From Lachnospiraceae bacterium (GTDB taxonomy: Bacteria; Bacillota; Clostridia; Lachnospirales; Lachnospiraceae): a DNA stretch of 64,000 nt. The position numbers were made by a program, and so were the translations under genes. The stretch covers positions 229,341 to 293,340 of the forward strand of contig SVEG01000001.1 of assembly GCA_015057505.1 (NCBI GenBank), given 5' to 3'. Position 1 is the stretch's first letter; each line of letters begins with the position of its first letter. A model generated the notes under the pieces. That model saw only the letters and a program-made list of their open reading frames with translations. It searched no databases and had not been told where the DNA came from. Positions 59,149 to 64,000 of the stretch are shown here, in pieces.

Positions 59149-60543
59149 ATGGCAAAAGAAAAGAAAAGTGTGTTTTTTTGTAAAGAATGCGGGTATGAAT
59201 CTGCAAAATGGCTTGGACAATGTCCGGGTTGTAAAGAATGGAATTCTTTTGTTGAGATGACGCAGGATTCGTTTAAACGTGCTCAAAAAGCAGGAGCAAA
59301 GACTTCTGCAATTAATATAGCGGCTAAGACTACTCCGACGAGTCTTTCAGATATTAATCTCGAAAAGGAAGATAGGCTTCTTACCGGAATGAATGAACTT
59401 GACAGAGTACTTGGCGGCGGAATTGTGCCGGGGTCACTTGTTTTGGTTGGAGGAGACCCGGGAATCGGCAAGTCCACGTTGCTTTTACAGGTGTGTCAAA
59501 GACTTTCGGGACAGAAGGATGTTTTGTATATATCAGGTGAAGAATCACTTAAGCAGATTAAAATGCGCGCCGAGAGAGTCGGAGGGTTTTCGGATAAGTT
59601 TAAGCTGCTTTGTGAGACAGACCTTGATATTATAACAGAGACGATAGATAAGGTTTCTCCCGACATTGTGGTAATTGATTCGATACAGACCATGTATAAG
59701 GAGGATGTTGCCGCGGCTCCCGGAAGCGTAAGCCAGGTCAGAGAATCCACAAGCATTTTGATGCAGATTGCAAAAGGCAAAGGTATAACCGTTTTTATTG
59801 TGGGGCATGTTACAAAGGAAGGAACCGTTGCAGGGCCAAGGATGCTTGAACATATGGTGGATACAGTGTTGTACTTTGAGGGTGAACGACATGCATCCTA
59901 TAGAATTCTTCGCGGTGTCAAGAACAGATTCGGCTCAACTAATGAGATAGGTGTTTTTGAAATGCAGGAAACAGGACTTAAAGAGGTCCCTAATCCTTCG
60001 GAGTTTATGCTTGCCGGAATGCCGGAGGGTGCTTCGGGCTCAGTGGTTACATGTTCAATAGAAGGTACAAGGCCGATTCTTTTGGAGATTCAGGCGCTTG
60101 TTTGCAGAACTAATTTCGGGATGCCAAGAAGAACTGCCGCCGGAATTGATTATAACAGGGTTAATCTTTTGATGGCAGTGCTTGAAAAACGACTTGGATA
60201 TCAGCTTTCGGAATGTGACGCGTATGTAAATGTTACCGGCGGAATTAAGATGAATGAACCATCGATGGATTTAGGCATAGTTATGGCACTCATTTCAAGT
60301 TATCGGGACATTCCGGTTCCTGGGAAAACCATAATGTTTGGAGAGATTGGTCTTACAGGTGAAGTGCGTGGTGTAAGTAAGGTGCAGCAGCGTGTAGCAG
60401 AGGCAAAGCGTCTTGGTTATAAGAATTGCGTTGTGCCGGAGGCTAATGCAGAATCTGTTAAAGGAATAAGTGGAATAAATATAATTGCTGTTTCCAATAT
60501 AAGAGAAGCGGTAGATGTACTTTTTAATAAAAATAATATTTAA
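59149..60543 (+). CDS. radA: DNA repair protein RadA
   Basis: FFCKECGYESAKWLGQCPGCKEWNSF zinc finger, GGDPGIGKSTLLLQV, KNRFGSTNEIGVFEM. Confidence 0.97.
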   Translation: MAKEKKSVFFCKECGYESAKWLGQCPGCKEWNSFVEMTQDSFKRAQKAGAKTSAINIAAKTTPTSLSDINLEKEDRLLTGMNELDRVLGGGIVPGSLVLVGGDPGIGKSTLLLQVCQRLSGQKDVLYISGEESLKQIKMRAERVGGFSDKFKLLCETDLDIITETIDKVSPDIVVIDSIQTMYKEDVAAAPGSVSQVRESTSILMQIAKGKGITVFIVGHVTKEGTVAGPRMLEHMVDTVLYFEGERHASYRILRGVKNRFGSTNEIGVFEMQETGLKEVPNPSEFMLAGMPEGASGSVVTCSIEGTRPILLEIQALVCRTNFGMPRRTAAGIDYNRVNLLMAVLEKRLGYQLSECDAYVNVTGGIKMNEPSMDLGIVMALISSYRDIPVPGKTIMFGEIGLTGEVRGVSKVQQRVAEAKRLGYKNCVVPEANAESVKGISGINIIAVSNIREAVDVLFNKNNI

Positions 60544-60558
60544 TAAGGAGGAAGCGTT

Positions 60559-61794
60559 ATGGGAGAACTTAAAAATGTTATTGTAGGACAGTCAGGTGGT
60601 CCTACGGCGGTAATTAATTCAAGCCTTGCGGGTGTTTTCAGAACAGCTAAGATGAACGGTGCCAAGAATATTTACGGTATGCGTCATGGTATTCAGGGCC
60701 TTCTTGAGGAAAAATGCGTGAATATGTCGAATTACATTAAGAGTGAGCTTGAAATAGAACTTCTTAAGAGAACGCCGTCTTCATATCTTGGTTCATGTCG
60801 TTATAAGTTGCCGGCACTTGGAGAAGATGACAGCGTATATGAGAAAATTTTTGCAATACTTAATAAAATGGAGATAGATGCCTTTTTCTATATTGGCGGT
60901 AATGATTCCATGGATACAATTGCAAAGCTTTCTACTTATGCCGAGCAAATAGGAAGTCCTATTCGTTTTATCGGTGTTCCGAAGACAATTGACAATGATC
61001 TTGCGGTTACAGACCATACACCGGGATTCGGTAGTGCGGCCAAATTCATTGCTTCAACTGTAAAAGAGTTATCAAGAGATGCACTTGTTTATGATGCATC
61101 AAGTGTAACCGTGCTTGAGATAATGGGTAGAAATGCCGGCTGGCTCACAGCGGCTACAGCACTTGCAAGAGGTGAGGATTGTAGCGGACCGGATTTGATT
61201 TTGCTTCCTGAGCTTCCTGTTGATATTGATGAGGTTGTTGAGAAGATAGCAGAACTTCAGAAGAAAAAGAAAAGTGTTATGGTTGCGATTTCAGAAGGTG
61301 CAAAAGGGCTTGACGGAAGGTACCTTTGTGAAACGCTTGCTTCTTCAAGAGAAATGATTGACGCTTTCGGACATAGAGCGCTTACAGGTTCGGGACGTTG
61401 CATTGCTGATAAGGTTGCAGAAGAACTTAATTGTAAGACGCGTGCTGTAGAATTCAGTACACTTCAAAGATGTGCATCGCACATTGTTGCCAGAGTGGAC
61501 ATGACGGAGGCTTTTCAGGTAGGTGCTTCTGCAGTGATGGCAGCACTTAACGGAGAGACAGGTAAGATGATTACTCTTGTCAGAAAGATGGCAGAGCCGT
61601 ATATTTGCGTTACCGATGTATATGATGTTAAGAAGATTGCCAATTTGGAGAAGAAGTTGCCGATTGAGTGGATTGATAAAGATAATTACTGGGTAACTGA
61701 TGACTTCATTTTCTATGCAAGACCGCTTATCCAGGCAGAACTTTATCCGTTTATGATTGACGGTGTTCCGAAGCATATCGTTATTCCGGATTAA
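60559..61794 (+). CDS. 6-phosphofructokinase (possible diphosphate-dependent type)
   Basis: IVGQSGGPTAVINSSLAGV..., FFYIGGNDSMDT, PKTIDNDLAVTDHTPGFGSAAKFIAST. Confidence 0.92.
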   Translation: MGELKNVIVGQSGGPTAVINSSLAGVFRTAKMNGAKNIYGMRHGIQGLLEEKCVNMSNYIKSELEIELLKRTPSSYLGSCRYKLPALGEDDSVYEKIFAILNKMEIDAFFYIGGNDSMDTIAKLSTYAEQIGSPIRFIGVPKTIDNDLAVTDHTPGFGSAAKFIASTVKELSRDALVYDASSVTVLEIMGRNAGWLTAATALARGEDCSGPDLILLPELPVDIDEVVEKIAELQKKKKSVMVAISEGAKGLDGRYLCETLASSREMIDAFGHRALTGSGRCIADKVAEELNCKTRAVEFSTLQRCASHIVARVDMTEAFQVGASAVMAALNGETGKMITLVRKMAEPYICVTDVYDVKKIANLEKKLPIEWIDKDNYWVTDDFIFYARPLIQAELYPFMIDGVPKHIVIPD

Positions 61795-61800
61795 GCTTAC

Positions 61801-61836
61801 GGGTGCCTCAAGGTTGAATTGAGGCACCTGTTTTTA
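61801..61836 (+). terminator. Intrinsic terminator of pfk
   Basis: GGTGCCTCAAggttgaaTTGAGGCACCTGTTTTT. Confidence 0.9.
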
Positions 61837-61981
61837 ATACATTGATTTGGCAGAAAAATATGTTACAAAGTTTTTAAATTTAAGTAATAAATTTTACAAT
61901 AAGACCTTGAAATAATTTCAATAAATATGTATGATATAGGGTAGATACATAAGTGTTAAATGTAATTAAGGAGGAAATACA

Positions 61982-63229
61982 ATGACAAGATATGAATCAG
62001 CAAAAGAGATCTATGCAAAGTATGGCGTAGATACTGATGCGGCAATTGCCAAGTGTAAAGAAATTCCGGTAGCACTTCACTGCTGGCAGGGTGATGACGT
62101 TATAGGTTTTGACCATGACGGCGGACTTACAGGTGGAATTCAGACAACAGGTAACTATCCCGGTAAGGCTACAACACCGGCACAGTTACTTGCAGATATG
62201 GACAAGGCTATGAGCCTTATGCCCGGTGCTAAGAAGATTAACGTTCATGCATGCTACGCTATTTTTGAGGAAGGCGAGTTTGCAGATAGAGATGCTTTAG
62301 AGCCTAAGCATTTCCAAAAGTGGGTAGACTTTGCTAAGGAGAGAGGTTTAGGTCTTGATTTCAATCCTACATTTTTCTCACATCCGAAGGTAAAAGACGG
62401 TCTTACACTTTCAAGTCCTGATGAAGAGACAAGAAAATTCTGGATTGAGCACGGTAAGGCATGTATCCGTATTGCTACATATTTTGCAGAGCAGACAGGT
62501 ATCCCTTGTGTTATGAACATCTGGACAGGCGACGGTTTCAAGGATGTTCCGGCTGACCGTATGGGACCGAGAATGAGATATAAAGAGTCGATCGATGCTA
62601 TTCTTTCAGAACCGTACGACTTTAATAAGGTAAAACCTTGTGTAGAGTCAAAGGTATTCGGTATCGGTGTAGAAGCATATACAGCAGGTTCAGCAGAGTT
62701 TACATTAAGCTATGCAGCAGCTAATAAGGAGAAGTGCTTACCTCTTATGGATAACGGTCATTATCATCCTACAGAGGTTGTATCAGATAAGATTCCGGCA
62801 CTTCTTTGTTTCTTCCCTGAGGTTGCACTTCATGTAACACGTGGTATCCGTTGGGATTCAGACCATGTTGTTGTACTTGATGATGAGACTAAGGAAATTG
62901 CACAGGAAATCGTTCGTTGCGACGCGCTTGACCGTGTATATATCGCACTTGATTTCTTTGATGCGTCAATCAACCGTATTTCAGCTTGGGTAACAGGTTT
63001 CAGAAGTATGCAGAAGGCACTTCTTAATGCTCTTTGTACACCGAGCGCAATGTTAAAGGATTTGCAGGATACTAACCAATTCTCACGCAAGATGGTTGCT
63101 ATGGAAGACTGCAAGATGCTTCCTATCGGTGATGTATGGGCAGAGTACTGCAGACAGTGCGGTGTTGATGCTGACAATTACTATGACGAGATTGAGAAGT
63201 ACGAGAAAGAAGTATTGTTAAAGAGATAA
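61982..63229 (+). CDS. rhaA: L-rhamnose isomerase
   Basis: ALHCWQGDDVIGFDHDGGLTGGIQTTGNYPGKA..., GPRMRYKESIDAIL, GIRWDSDHVVVLDDE. Confidence 0.95.
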   Translation: MTRYESAKEIYAKYGVDTDAAIAKCKEIPVALHCWQGDDVIGFDHDGGLTGGIQTTGNYPGKATTPAQLLADMDKAMSLMPGAKKINVHACYAIFEEGEFADRDALEPKHFQKWVDFAKERGLGLDFNPTFFSHPKVKDGLTLSSPDEETRKFWIEHGKACIRIATYFAEQTGIPCVMNIWTGDGFKDVPADRMGPRMRYKESIDAILSEPYDFNKVKPCVESKVFGIGVEAYTAGSAEFTLSYAAANKEKCLPLMDNGHYHPTEVVSDKIPALLCFFPEVALHVTRGIRWDSDHVVVLDDETKEIAQEIVRCDALDRVYIALDFFDASINRISAWVTGFRSMQKALLNALCTPSAMLKDLQDTNQFSRKMVAMEDCKMLPIGDVWAEYCRQCGVDADNYYDEIEKYEKEVLLKR

Positions 63230-63268
63230 CATTCGCGTATGCCATGAGCCATGCGACGTGAAATATGG

Positions 63269-63307
63269 AAAGTTCCACATTGTGCTTGCACAGTTGTGGA
63301 ACTTTTT
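63269..63307 (+). terminator. Intrinsic terminator after rhaA
   Basis: AAAGTTCCACA (63269-63279) / TGTGGAACTTT (63295-63305). Confidence 0.85.
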
Positions 63308-63336
63308 ATATTTTATGTCATAGGGCGAAGCCCGCG

Positions 63337-63365
63337 ACCGAGAAAACGCATTGCGTTTTCTCGGT
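63337..63365. repeat. Perfect palindrome, 14-bp arms with 1-nt centre
   Basis: ACCGAGAAAACGCA-T-TGCGTTTTCTCGGT. Confidence 0.93.
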
Positions 63366-63419
63366 GCATGGCTGTGTGTACACACGCTGCATGGCTCAGT
63401 GTACACACAGTGCATGGCA
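63366..63419. repeat. 23-bp tandem repeat, 2.3 units (GCATGGCTNNGTGTACACACNNT)
   Basis: Units start at 63366, 63389 and 63412; each full unit contains the GTGTACAC palindrome. Confidence 0.9.
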
Positions 63420-63452
63420 CAAAAAATGTAGCCATTTTTTTAACAGTACATA

Positions 63453-63481
63453 TTGACGATTGACAAAAGAAGTGCTATACT
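63453..63481 (+). promoter_or_regulatory. Candidate rrn promoter P1
   Basis: TTGACG-17-TATACT. Confidence 0.6.
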
Positions 63482-63540
63482 AAAATTCCGCTCACGAAAT
63501 ATGGCGGTCGAAAAATGTAAAAATTTTTTGAAAAAATGTG

Positions 63541-63569
63541 TTGACAAAGATGGCAACCTATGATATTCT
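63541..63569 (+). promoter_or_regulatory. Candidate rrn promoter P2
   Basis: TTGACA-17-TATTCT. Confidence 0.65.
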
Positions 63570-63759
63570 ATCAAAGTTGCCGCTGAAAACAGCGCAATGC
63601 AATGAACCTTGATAATTGAACAGTATATAAACCAACCCGAAAGTTCTGTAAAGTACAAAACACTTAAGTTTGGAGAGTGTTTTGGATAAGAACGAAAACC
63701 AAACAGTAAATTCCGTGCAAACGGAAAATTAAGCCAGATATTCTGGCAGGAAAAAACTT

Positions 63760-64000
<241 letters not shown>

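Noticed and set aside
63366-63419. Possible CRISPR array before rrn
   Set aside because: Period 23 bp with only 2-3 nt variable positions and 2.3 units; no spacers and no cas genes.
63251-63463. Overlapping small ORFs downstream of rhaA
   Set aside because: They span the terminator, palindrome and tandem repeats; not protein-like.

Overview
This 64 kb window is a Firmicutes chromosome segment, probably Lachnospiraceae-like, based on the sporulation genes, low GC, gene content and the 16S start at the right edge. Most of it is housekeeping: tig-clpP-clpX-lon-engB, rho-rpmE-DUF1385-prmC-prfA, iorAB, malic enzyme, pckA, clpC-radA, PPi/ATP-type pfk, rhaA, copA and a MoxR/DUF58 operon. It ends in the first ~240 nt of a 16S rRNA gene preceded by two candidate rrn promoters. 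A 6S RNA is recognisable at ~48.79-48.96 kb. The observations I rate highest are: (1) a ~600-bp near-palindromic element (4951-5552) filling the gap between two convergent genes, with a perfect 61-bp arm, a perfect 36-bp arm and an 11-bp apical stem; (2) a dockerin-bearing secreted glucosaminidase next to a membrane-anchored cohesin protein, a possible cellulosome-like tether for a cell-wall hydrolase; (3) a GntR/YtrA-type regulator upstream of clpC-radA, the position usually held by ctsR-mcsAB, with two tandem GTTATA-N7-TATAAC palindromes exactly 21 bp apart; (4) an in-frame copA-copZ fusion with an internal Shine-Dalgarno and ATG ahead of the CopZ part; (5) a second divergent ClpX without the canonical RKH loop. 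No CRISPR array, tRNA, transposase or prophage was found. All family calls are from reading the sequence, and no database search was run.
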